Source: Halichondria panicea
Lineage: Eukaryota; Porifera; Demospongiae; Suberitida; Halichondriidae
Length of the DNA stretch: 64,000 nt
Direction of reading: 5' to 3'
Assembly: GCF_963675165.1 (NCBI RefSeq)
Contig: NC_087384.1
Location: 5,325,182 to 5,389,181, forward strand
The notes under the pieces are model-generated. The model did no database searches and had not been told where the DNA came from. It saw nothing but the letters and a program-made list of their open reading frames with translations. Each line of letters opens with the position of its first letter. Positions within the stretch are counted from its first letter, which is position 1. Below, one piece after another: positions 33,036 to 43,560 of the stretch. A program made the translations under genes and the position numbers.

Positions 33036-33803
33036 ATGGAGGATGATGACACTGCTAAAATTGGAAAACTACTCGAGCGTGAGTATGGAGAGCCACATCC
33101 ACAAGATCTACACATTGAATACTTTTTTCTCCTACTTGGAAAAGAAATCCTTGACAAACGAATCGAAATCATCGCTGAACTAAACAAAATTGACGGCGTA
33201 AATGTATGGGGAAACCTCCAGAAGGAATGGCCGGAACTAGTGTTTAGTCAAGTGAAATGTCCTAAGATATCACTACTTGAGACAGAGCGCCAACGAGAGG
33301 AGAGGCTCAATCAGGTAATTCGAATGCCACTGCTAGTTCGATATACTGACTCCCAAAACCCACCACGTATCATTGTCAGCCGTGCTTGCAAGTACAAAAC
33401 AGAAGTGGTTAAGCAAAGCTTGAGTACTCCCGAGATAGAAAGCATTCTCAAAACAGCTAGCAGCGAGCACTTGGATTGCTTCTATCTTATGATAAAACTC
33501 CGTAATATTCCACCAACAGTCGCAATGCCCCTGAGCATCAATCTTGCAACACATATCACTGGAGATTGGAAGGTAGTGGAACCAGTGACCGCTTTTTATC
33601 TCACATTTATTGGCCATTTCCCTAAAAAACGTTTTGAAACAGAGCGCGAGAGAGAGTGGCGACTGAACAAAGAAGTCCGAGCACCTCTAAAGGAATACCT
33701 GGAAGGCCTGTTTATAAAGGAGTTTCAGGCCCAGGATGAACCTCTGCCAGAGAAACTTGTTAGCGTCGTGTTCACACGTGTTTGCACGTACACAAATATG
33801 TAG
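33036..33803 (+). CDS. Array protein B3, two-module family of unknown function
   Basis: The frame is intact and intronless, 255 codons from ATG 33036. Module 1: IGKLLEREYGEPHPQ, HIEYFFLLLGK, NVWGNLQKEWPELVFS, ETERQREERLNQVIRMPLL, IIVSRACKYK. Module 2: IESILKT, HLDCFYLMIKL, ITGDWKVVE, FIGHFPKK, ETEREREWRLNKEVRAPLKE, VVFTRVCTYT. The last motif has RVC instead of RAC, as in B4. It is nearly identical to B2 but unbroken and has the clearest promoter block. It is probably soluble; the function is unknown. Confidence 0.87.
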   Translation: MEDDDTAKIGKLLEREYGEPHPQDLHIEYFFLLLGKEILDKRIEIIAELNKIDGVNVWGNLQKEWPELVFSQVKCPKISLLETERQREERLNQVIRMPLLVRYTDSQNPPRIIVSRACKYKTEVVKQSLSTPEIESILKTASSEHLDCFYLMIKLRNIPPTVAMPLSINLATHITGDWKVVEPVTAFYLTFIGHFPKKRFETEREREWRLNKEVRAPLKEYLEGLFIKEFQAQDEPLPEKLVSVVFTRVCTYTNM

Positions 33804-34621
33804 TTATAGGAGTTACAGGCATATATAGTACCAGGAGTACATGATAGTACGTATCAGTATATTATAATTATAGACACCAATCAAGCTAGTTCAGCACTGC
33901 ATGCATGTGTGACATAATTGCTATTCTTGTATCAATCATTTCAAATTATTTATAGAAACTATACTAGAAATGCTAACCCTCGGCTGTTGACATGAATTAA
34001 CCAAAAGAGTACGTTACACACATGTATACAATAATGAGTATGGGAACTGGCTAGGCATACATCAAGAGCAATAAAATTAATATTATAGACTAGAGGAATT
34101 TTTGTAAACGGAGTTTTAGACTGAACTAGGATCACATCACAGCAAAGTCAGCAAAGAAGCCTGGAGCTAGTATAAGCAAAGAAGCAACATCCACAATCGT
34201 AATTCTAGCTTTCTACTCTAACTTTATTAGAGTCACTTTAGTATCTCTTTCATTGTTCCTGGTACGGATCACTTCAGTTGCAAATACCGTACCCTGATAA
34301 TTAATGCTTGGAAATAATAGATGTCTAAAGGGAATAATATAGACAGCAATGTCCATTTTGGGTAAAGATCATTACATTAAGTTTTGCATAACGACGTTCT
34401 GATGGCAAAAATGGTGAAGGTGAATATTATATCAGCAAGATAACAATGAGATAACACAGCACACAACTGACATATTTTGTGTGCTGTGTTTATGTCCACG
34501 TCTTAATTTTGTCTATAATTATTATGTCACTTTTTTGGGGAATAATCTGAGAATAATAGGCACATTTTTCAAGAATTAAAGAATAGAATATAAATAGCAG
34601 CATAATTTATCAGGGCCTGAT

Positions 34622-34866
34622 AGATGGTTATTTTCGAGGGACTAAATTTTTTCGCGAATTGCTCAAACTAAACATTTTGCCCCGGCCATTTCATTTTCAA
34701 GGATAGAGGTTCAAATGACCATACCGTACCCCCTAACAGTAGACAGGTTTTTCAATACCGGAATGATTCCCAACATTTCAGAGAACCTAAATTTTCAAGG
34801 TTTAAGGTTTGAGGTCCGAGAAAATTTAGTAAGTACCTCGAAAATAACCCGCTATAATTTATGGTA
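34622..34866. mobile_element. MITE with GGTTATTTTCGAGGGA ends
   Basis: GGTTATTTTCGAGGGACTAA on the left is mirrored by CCTCGAAAATAACCCGC on the right. The left half also occurs at 29438-29560. Related to the TACCGTATAGCGGG family. Confidence 0.7.
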
Positions 34867-35730
34867 CGTACATCTACCTCGAATAAAGGCCTATAATTAT
34901 AGCTAGCCATGCAGCCAATGTGTAAATTCAAGCTTCTTAGCTTTAGCTCGCTTTTATTAGACAACGAAGCAAAATCATGATGCCTCGGTGGAGTTGCCAA
35001 AGCTACAAATGTACAAAACATAAAGCAACATAAAGCTACTAATAGCTTTATACACATCATGAGATCAACATTAATTTTCTGTATGCAGAATCACAGGCCA
35101 GGGAAACTCAATGAGTGGGTAATGATCGACCATGAAAACGTATGCCAAAAGTTCAAGTCTGAACATTATAATGGCTGCATCAGCACAGCCTTGCAGCTCT
35201 CTTCTCACTCTTGAGCTACCAATAGCTAGCGTTCTAGTGCAGAGCTATAACTACTATAAGTAGAGTAATAACACTTTATGGACAAGTTTCGCTACGCACT
35301 CTTCTGAAAAGGCTGTAATGGCCGGCATTCCAAGTAAGCAAAACTAGGCATAACTCGAGAACCAAACATTATTTTGCAAATCCACGAATTAAAATCCATG
35401 AAAACATGACTAGAAGCCTATAGAAACTCTTACTTACACTTCATTGATCCTTGAGCAGCTGTATAGCAGTCTACACACACAGACACACTACCATATACCT
35501 CGCTTGCACATGCCCACCGAGGCATAACTAATTAAGTGTACTGTTTGTGGCATTCTATCAGGGACACAAACATTGATACAAGTTAAGATTTACTAATAAT
35601 TATAAAAGTGGCCGAGACATGCAGTGAGCATTTGAAATTCTTTGTGTGGGAGAGTTAATTATCCTAAATTATTATGAATATACATACAGTACGTGCACGT
35701 TCAGACAAGCATACAATAGTTTGCTATATA
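34867..35730. other. Spacer before C2, no gene seen
   Basis: The part 35010-35520 repeats 830-1380; the rest is AT-rich and unassigned. Confidence 0.5.
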
Positions 35731-35736
35731 GTTGCA

Positions 35737-35920
35737 TGCACCAGATGTTGCATGTGACTAAATATACTAATGACGTATCAACACAATAATAAATATTCAC
35801 TCAGACAAGGACTGCTACTTATATAACCACACATCTCTGCCATGCATGCAGTATAATTACTGTTGAGAAAGTTTAACTTCACACTTAAATAGTCACAGAC
35901 AACTTCTCACTATACTTAGC
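35737..35920 (+). promoter_or_regulatory. Upstream region of C2
   Basis: TGCACCAGATGTTGCATGTG at 35737 and AGACAACTTCTCACTATA at 35897 match the C1 and A2 upstream regions, but the TATA-like box of C1 (GTATAAATTAG) is not kept. Confidence 0.5.
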
Positions 35921-35965
35921 CAGGATACACACCAGCCTATACTCCACGAAAAACCCAAGCAAATT

Positions 35966-36858
35966 GTGCATAGAAAGGCAACTCCGAATCTACCCTATGA
36001 TGTTAAAGCTGAAATTATTGGAAGAAAACTCCAGGCAGAATATGGTGAGAAAGATCCCAACACTCCAATAAACTACTTCATGATTCTGTTGGGCAGACAG
36101 ATATCGGAAAAGCTAAACGACCCTGAGCGAGAATTTGCAGCAAGCCTTGAGAAACTTGGAATGAACGTTTGGAGGATAATCGATGATGGCTGGATGGCAC
36201 AAAAATTGCTCTTCATCAAGTATGATGATCGATTCAGTGATGAGCGTGAAAGAGAGTATGCAGTGAATGTGAAGGTTCGTGAAGACTTGAAGCAAACGTA
36301 CAAGCGTTTAGTTGATAACACTGAGGTGTTAGTCATCACAGACGTTCAAATCATCCTCACTCGAGCTTGCTTGTACTACAAAGAGGATGGCCAATCCCAG
36401 CAACAATCAGATCCACCAGATCAACGGGATCAACGGGATCAAAAGCTACTTCTTATAACTACCAACGAAATCGGAAGTATCCTTAAAAACAAATACTCAA
36501 CTCAAGTACAAGTAGGAGACACTCCGATTGACTACTTCTATCTCTTCATTCAAGTGGAAGAGAATGAAAACCCTAAAAAGGTGCATGAGACTGCCTCATC
36601 AATCCTGAAAGATCTGCCAGGAGAGTGGAGAATTCTCGATGAAGCGAACTGGCCAGAAGTTTACTTAGGCCATTACCCCAAGACATCGGGATTCATGACT
36701 GAGAGAGAAAGAGAAATGAGTTTGAACGAAAAAGTCTGAGAGCCTCTCATTGAGAAAATGCAATCAAAGATCAGGAAAATGCTCACAGAAGCAGATGAAG
36801 CGAGGCTAAAGTTCACGTTATAATCACACGTGCCTGTGACTATAACAAAAATTGTTAG
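35966..36858 (+). pseudogene. Array gene C2, three disabling lesions
   Basis: It is nearly identical to C1 (IIGRKLQAEYGEKDPN, INYFMILLGRQ, NVWRIIDDGW, ILTRACLYY, the DQR hinge, YFYLFIQVEE, LPGEWRIL, TEREREMSLNEKV). The start codon is lost: where C1 has GCATGGCAGC, C2 has GCATAGAAAGGC, and no ATG is in frame before the first module. CGA becomes TGA at 36737, right after MSLNEKV. Seven bases are deleted at about 36800 relative to C1 (TGAGTCC). The remaining tail up to ITRACDY is out of frame. The hinge unit GATCAACGG differs from C1. Confidence 0.85.
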
Positions 36859-36879
36859 TGTAGTAAACAGATTCAACGT

Positions 36880-37450
36880 TTATATATATAGCTATAGCAG
36901 AGGAGAGCACTGTATATACTATTACCTATAATGTCATACATGCACAAGATATATCTACTTTCACATGTAGCGCTTTTTTTAGTACGCACGTGTAATTATT
37001 AATCATGCAGAAGTGAATAAATTATACTTAATGTACAGTGTAAACCCTGAGGCACTGTGCATTAATTGATATATGTCCCATCTGATTGGCTGACTGGTTG
37101 CTATGCATCAAGCTTGCATGAGTACCACATAGCAACACTATTCAAACAAGAAGACAACTAGGAAAAGAGAGTTCGTCCACACCAGGGCTCCTGTCCACAC
37201 TCAAAGCCTTGCGAATAATATTTTGCAAGCCTATGATTCTGGTGCTCTTGAATCTTTAATTACGAAGGGAAAAGTGTAATATGCTATTTAATGTACGTGT
37301 CACATGACCACTTTTGTGCACTGCCATTGGCTAGTGGTCACGTGACAGCACTATAATTATAGGCACTTGGTGAATTGTGCATTCTACATGTTATAAGTAC
37401 ATGTAGCAACGATATTTTGTGTGGGTGGTGGAAATCCTATATTATATATA
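36880..37450. repeat. Duplicated spacer downstream of C2, with internal loss
   Basis: Matches 20300-20690 joined directly to 22530-22800. Near 37450-37500 the match to the C block ends and sequence like 24815 onward (after gene A3) begins. Confidence 0.65.
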
Positions 37451-37499
37451 TACATGTACGCACAAAAAACGTTAAGCAATTGTACGTACAAATGTTACA

Positions 37500-38870
37500 G
37501 TAGTTAACACAGAACGGAATTTGCATGTGATTAAAGATATTCGATCAAATTTATAAGCAACGAATAGTAACTGCATGTGTATTGGGATAGAACACAACAA
37601 CATCTGCCGGTAATGTGGAAATAACATTATTAGTTAGCATAATTGTGACAAAGGTGCATAAGTGTGTTTACATAAGGTGTTTTGACCGTTTGTGATTGTT
37701 TTTGTTGCATTTGGTAATAATTGTAAGTACATGTAAGTTATACATATAATAACATAAATTATGACTCTATATGAAAAAAGACCGAATAGCATCAAAGTAA
37801 GGCCTGTCTCAGAATCAAGTGATTACGCCTATATCAAGCCAAAATACACCTTAGGCCTCAGCTCAGAATAGTGGCAGCCTATGCAGCTGCCACCACTCAG
37901 ACACCACATGCACATACAAAGCTCAATGTACTGTAATATATTAATTTATACATACAGGGTGTTAAATTGTTTACCTGTATGTATATGTGTGTGTGTCGCC
38001 AAAAGTCTAGGAACCAAATGTACAAAGGTACACGGGTCATTAAACAGGCATCTCAACATTGTGGCCAATGTTTGCTTATCCACTTACATTGTAGATGGTC
38101 ATGGAATATTGGGCATTTGAAATTTGAATGTTTGAATGAGTCAGCAGGAAGTCTAGTGCTAGTGTTGTGAATACAGTAAACACTCACAGTGAAAGTGACC
38201 GTACAATAAACAACGAACAATAAGCTGTAACTACCTCAATGTCTTACAGTTTAGTTAACACACTGTCGGGGTGTGTGCATGTATAAAGACTGAATAGCTA
38301 TATCATCAGTTATACATAATATAGAACCGATGTACACAGTGAGTGACACTGTACAGGACGTACAACATTATCATAATTGGTACCGGTAAACATATTTAGA
38401 GTAATCATTCAGAATCTGCACTTATAGCTAGAGCATTAGTCAATACACACACATTGTCAATACAATCTGTATCGAATAGTCTATAGCCACAGACATGTTG
38501 TGTGAGCAATGAAACAATAGAAGGTATTTACTATACAAATACAAGCAACTATGTATACAGAAACTGTACATTACCTGGATGTACATGCATCGCCACAAAA
38601 CATGCTATACACACATGTACACGTATCCGTTGAGGAAGGCAGTGACTTACTGTACACCTGTTTACTAAACAGAAACCCTGTTAAGTGAAGCCTATGGTAA
38701 TGAGCAGCCCGATATGCAAGAACATTACTTAATTGGCAACTGCGTACTACCAAGGATGTCGAATACGATTAGTAATAAGATCATGTGATAATGTTAACTA
38801 TTGTCGCCAAAAGTCTAGAACAGTAAATGAATAAGGCAATGTCCACAGTATTCATAAGTAATGGCTTGTA
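37500..38870. repeat. Third copy of the A-B spacer
   Basis: Order and words follow 24820-26840 and 31390-32890: TTTGCATGTGATTAAAGATA, GCCTGTCTCAGAATCAAGTG, GTGTCGCCAAAAGTCTAGGA, GAGTCAGCAGGAAGTCTAG. No gene here; the A gene expected to its left is missing. Confidence 0.75.
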
Positions 38871-38878
38871 ATGCTTGG

Positions 38879-38905
38879 CACGTGATGATGTTGACATAAC
38901 AGTTG
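38879..38905 (+). promoter_or_regulatory. B-subfamily upstream block (B4 copy)
   Basis: GGCACGTGATGATGTTGACA followed by TAACAG: the E-box is intact, the TATA-like part is degenerate. It lies about 110-130 bp before the ATG at 39010. Confidence 0.5.
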
Positions 38906-39009
38906 AACAAACAAATAGCAACCTACATATAGCTAGCTGCTGACTACACCGAAGTAACTCAAACCAAGAAAATTAATAGCTATAGTCTATAGGTGTTTTA
39001 TCTAATAAC

Positions 39010-39771
39010 ATGGCAGATAGAGTTGGAGCAATACTGGAGGAAAAGTACGGTCCGCCACATTCACAGGATCTACACATTGAATACTTTTTCTTACTGCTTG
39101 GAAGTGAAATTATTGACAAACGAGGTGCTATCATGGACGAACTAAACAAAGCAGGCAAATGGGAAAACCTCGAGAATGAATGTCCTGAACTGATATTTAG
39201 CACAGGGACATTTCCTAAGAATTCACTAACTGAGACAGAGCGCCAACGAGAGGAGAGACTCAATCAGATTATTCGAATGCCGCTGCTATCTCAACTGGCT
39301 GTCCCTAACAACCCGAGCAACCCACCACGTATCATCATCAGCCGTGCTTGCAAGTACAAAACAGAAGTGGTTAAGCACAGCTTGAGTACTCCCGAGATAG
39401 AAAGCATTCTCAAAACCCCTAGCAATGAGCACTTGGATTATTTCTATCTTATGATTAAACTGCTTAACATTCCATCAACAGTTGCACCACCCTCAAGAAT
39501 TATTATTGAAACACTTATTGCTGGGAATTGGAGGATAGTGGAACCAGTGACGGCTTGGCAACTCACAACATTTATCGGGTTTTTCCCCAAATTGAAACCT
39601 TTTGAAACAGAACGTGAAAGAGAGTGGCGACTGAACCAAGAAGTTCGAGAACCTCTCAAGGAAAATCTGAAAGACCTACTTACACAGCAGTTTCAGGCAC
39701 AGGGCCTATTTCTACCAGATAAACTTGTTAGTATTGTGCTCACACGTGTTTGCACATACACAAAAATGTAG
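39010..39771 (+). CDS. Array protein B4, two-module family of unknown function
   Basis: The frame is intact and intronless, 253 codons from ATG 39010 (MADRVGAIL). Module 1: VGAILEEKYGPPHSQ, HIEYFFLLLGS, WENLENECPELIFS, ETERQREERLNQIIRMPLL, IIISRACKYK. Module 2: IESILKTPSN, HLDYFYLMIKL, IAGNWRIVE, FIGFFPK, ETEREREWRLNQEVREPLKE, IVLTRVCTYT. It is the last array member to the right and the most diverged of the B genes. It is probably soluble; the function is unknown. Confidence 0.85.
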   Translation: MADRVGAILEEKYGPPHSQDLHIEYFFLLLGSEIIDKRGAIMDELNKAGKWENLENECPELIFSTGTFPKNSLTETERQREERLNQIIRMPLLSQLAVPNNPSNPPRIIISRACKYKTEVVKHSLSTPEIESILKTPSNEHLDYFYLMIKLLNIPSTVAPPSRIIIETLIAGNWRIVEPVTAWQLTTFIGFFPKLKPFETEREREWRLNQEVREPLKENLKDLLTQQFQAQGLFLPDKLVSIVLTRVCTYTKM

Positions 39772-41573
39772 ATTGCATAATATATACACCAGCAAAGAGT
39801 TCAAGAATTAGATGAACGGACACCCCCTAGTTCAGCACTGTAGACATAATGGTTATTTTCGTATCAATCACTCCAAATAGTTTATAATGATTACTAAGCT
39901 AGACTAGTGTTTGTGTGCAATGAGGTGAAGAAAATCATTTGCCTTAACTGCATGCTCCTATTAGTTACAAAAAGTCACGCATACAGTAGTAGCAATTCAA
40001 TACTCAAGCGCACTTAGCATGCAACTATTAGTACCGTATAGCGGGTATATTTCGAGGGTATAAATTTTCGCGGATGGACCTCTACAAAGGATTTCGCGGA
40101 TTTTATTTTCGTGGTCTGAGTTCCAGTCTTTTGGCGCATGCGCACATCAACATGCAGCTGTACCTCCACACCGTTAGCCTCGAATCCAGGCATAGCCTGT
40201 ATAAAATAATAGAATCGGTGAGGCACTATGTCCTCCACCTCTAGCAGAACGTTTGCTGTGCAGGCCATGGTCAGGGGATACAGTAGACGTAGAGCAAGCT
40301 AGCTGGCTATACCGGTGTCCTTGTCTTTAGATTCCTTTTTCATTGTAGATAGGTGTGGTCAATAATACTGAACACGCCTACTATTCATAAATGTTCGAGG
40401 TACACACACTGTGCAGGCTCAATCCGCGAAAACCGCGAACATTTATACCCTCGAAATATACCCGCTATACGGTACATGTATATGCAACTATGTGATCATG
40501 CATGACTGTGCATTCAACAATGTGTAACGAAATTATAGTTATAATTCAAGAAGCTGCAAGCAAAGTAAGAACTGAATCCTGGCATAAAACGTTGAGTTAT
40601 ACTGCAATGTTTTGAGCAAACATCAAACATAATTATGCAAACTTGCGAGTACTAATGGCTTCGGAAAAAGCTATTTCTGTAGCATTATGGCAACATGATC
40701 ATGACTGTACAGTACCTACAAAATCTACACCTGTCCAGCTCGAATGGGATAATACACAAAATACCGTACTTAAGACTTATGTTATCTTGAACACCACCCA
40801 CCATTGATCATCCATATGAAACTAGAGCACTGAAGTGCTAACTCTCAGCTGTTGACATGAATAATAAAGATCTATAGCAACCAAAAGTGTTATACATTAC
40901 ATGTACATGCTAGCTAACAAGCAAACAGGAGCTACCTGCTAGAGGCATGCTGAGGTCGGAGTTTTAGTAGTGCATGAGACATATACATTGTGGACTAGGA
41001 TCACAGCCTGGAATCCAAGAATAATTATGGCTCCTGTGTATGTAACATAATTCTAGCTTTCTACTTTAGTGACCCTGTTCCATTGTTCCTGGTACAGATC
41101 AATTCAGCTGTAAATACGTACCTCGAATATAAAGGACGCGCGTATCTAGCTTGTAGCCTGCAGACAACGTGCAAGTTCAAGCTTCTTAGACAACAAAGCT
41201 TCAACATTATTAAACTAATAAACTAATAACTCCTATTGTGTAAAGGCTATCCATGCTGTAAATGTAGCGCTATGGAATCCAGGTAAGCAGGCTCAATATG
41301 TCACAAACAAACCAACGGACTACTATAACCCGTGGCCGCCTACGCGCCTCAGGTTAATTAAAGAAGTACTTGGTACATAAACTAACAGGACAACCGTACA
41401 ATCTACAATATCGGGTATACCTCGATATAACGTACAGGGTATTAATAGTAGCATCATAACATTGAACATACATGTTCCTATATCAGGAGTGCATATATAG
41501 CACTTTACTTATTGTACAGCCAAAAGTATATAGGTCTTAGTAAAAACTACATTAATGCCCAAACACCACCCAC
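39772..41573. other. Right flank of the array, no gene seen
   Basis: Contains a MITE (40032-40474) and the CTAGAGCACTGAAGTGCTAA tail element (40824) found after the other B genes, which marks the end of the third block. Confidence 0.6.
40032..40474. mobile_element. MITE of the TACCGTATAGCGGG family, long form
   Basis: Same ends as 6275-6547 and the same internal sequence, except for about 173 extra bases at 40189-40361 between CGAATCCA and ATAATACTGAAC. Confidence 0.85.
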
Positions 41574-41784
41574 CTGTATCACTGTGCTTACTAGTCTCCA
41601 GCCCTCCACTAGATTTGACCGACGCCACAAAGTTTGAGGTGAACCTCCTCCCGCTGGCGGGGGATAGCTGGTCAGGGGGGGCAATGGTGGCTATATCCGT
41701 GGTGAATATCTCATCATCTCCCTCGTAGAAATGACGAGTCACTTTGACTGGAGACAGAGTCCTGGTTGAGATGATCTGCTTGGG

Positions 41785-41839
<55 letters not shown>

Positions 41840-43560
41840 CGTGCGTGTGTGTGTGTGTGCAAGGTATATGGATCTATCTTAAAAAGAATTAAGGCTCTTG
41901 TGATAGTCTCCATATAATTATAGGCAAAGAGTTTTCAAGAAGAATCTAGAAACGAAAGGGGCTTTTCAATTAACTACATACTGTATTCTTTAAAGAACTT
42001 CCAGAGTGCGTAATTTAAGTTTTGTAAGAAAACGTAGTATGTTCATCATGACATACATGTAGCAAACACTATATGCATGTTAACCTGTCTCACCTCTGCA
42101 AGTGTTTGCTAGTAGAAAGCAACTCTAGGGCTTCTATTGTACGTACACATACGTAGTAAACTGACCTCCACTGATTGAGAGTGTGATGGACTGGAGTCGA
42201 GGGCTCTGACTGCCAACACTGACTCTGAGGAGGACTCAAGCTGTGTGTGTGCATGTGTGTGTGTGTGTGTGCATGTGCATGTGTGTGTGTGTGTGAGGGG
42301 GTATATACTGTAAGACTTAGTAATAGGAAGTACATGTAGAAAGACCATGAAACACTGTAATGGTAAAGAATCTTTATAAGTTGTGTAACATGATCATGTG
42401 ATTGTAGCCTATAAAATTATATCAGGAGTGCACTCGATCCTGATATATACATGCACAATGCACTGTATTGCCTCAAGTGGTAATAGGAATTACATGTAAG
42501 TAGAAGGACTTTGACACTCTATTGATATAAGCTGTGGATTTAACAGCTACATGTAGATCATGTATTAATGATTAGCCAAGGGTCCATAATAAGAGACAAA
42601 GCCTTGCATCGGAAAGTAACGTGACATCCTGTCTGAAACGCATGATCATTAATGTACATGTATGACAATTTGGCAATAACATTATTGCTGCCTTGAGGCA
42701 AGTGGCGGCTCCAGGCGCTCGGATTGGTCAGTTACAAAGCAGGAAGTTAAGTGATGCAAAGTAATGCTTCACTGATACTGATTACGGACTCTTATTATAG
42801 CCTATACACGCATGAGTGCAATTTACCAGCACATGTGCATTATGGTAAATTCTTTGCATACTAGAGCTAGTCATTGTACATATCCCACTAGCCTCGAAAC
42901 CTAGTGTTACACTATCAGAGAAAACTCAGCCTGGGGACGAGGCTAACACCCCACACACCCCCCCCACACACACACACCCACTCACCACTAGTGCAGTGGG
43001 TGATTGCTGGTGCTCACTGGTCACGGAGGGGGGTGGAGAGCCGCCATCAGACAGAGACAAAGAGTGGGTGTAGTCTGTTGTGTGGTAGCCAGTGGTATGA
43101 GGCAGCAAAGGACTGAAAGAAGATCAAAATTAATCACCTAAATGAGGGGAAGCTTTCAACATACAGGATTAAATAAACCGTGACAAAATGGTCACTCCCT
43201 ATTAATGACTTCACCAGACATACATCATCCGTAACATGCATAACCAATAATCATATATCTAGACAGGTTAGCTGAACATGTTCACCTTCGCGGGCTTGAC
43301 TCTAATCCGTCACTGCTCTGATCGTTACGGTATGTTCCCGAGTGATCTGAGGTATGGGAGTCATGGCGACCACCAATAGAGGTTAAACTATGATCAGATA
43401 GATGCGGTTCGCCACTTGACTTGTTCAGATTTCCTTGTATTAAGTTCACTCTGCTCCTGTTTAAAAGATAAAAATCGCTCCTTAATAAAGTTTACCTCAC
43501 GTACCTCTCCAACGGTGGAGCGACTTTGTATACAGCATATTTATCGATTGAAGAATCCAT
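41574..43560 (-). CDS. Exons 1-5 of the HAUS8-like gene (N-terminal part)
   Basis: Minus-strand exons: 43560-43505 (ATG; MDSSIDKYAVYKVAPPLE), 43456-43286, 43112-42986, 42240-42166 and 41778-41574, all with GT-AG borders and agreeing phases. The product is Ser-, His- and Asp-rich and looks disordered (LSDHSLTSIGGRHDSHTSDH, SESVLAVRALDSSPSHSQ), with a better-conserved-looking piece HFYEGDDEIFTTDIA. Exon 5 ends in phase 1, which is what exon 6 at 18690 needs. Joined, the fifteen exons total 1788 bases, a whole number of codons. I do not recognise this N-terminal part; vertebrate HAUS8 has nothing like it, so it could instead be a separate gene whose 3' exons are lost. Confidence 0.65.
41789..41859. 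repeat. (GT)n microsatellite
   Basis: About 35 GT units with a few GC changes, in the intron just before exon 5 of the HAUS8-like gene. The minus-strand frame across it is an artefact. Confidence 0.95.
42241..42295. repeat. (GT)n microsatellite
   Basis: Interrupted GT repeat immediately before exon 4 of the HAUS8-like gene on the minus strand, serving as its CA-rich acceptor region. Confidence 0.9.

Larger units (their letters stand above)
29562..34745. repeat. Tandem block, copy 2 (A4 to the tail of B3)
   Basis: Second copy of the block at 22985-29560; see that entry. The B3 gene inside this copy is intact where B2 is broken, while A4 is truncated where A3 is whole. Confidence 0.8.

Noticed and set aside
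2229-39771. Reading the array family as a known immune or toxin family
   Set aside because: None of the motifs matches a family I can name with confidence; a role in defence is kept as a hypothesis only.
41509-42348. Long frames with Thr-His repeats
   Set aside because: They are translations of (GT)n microsatellites; only the flanking exon parts are real.
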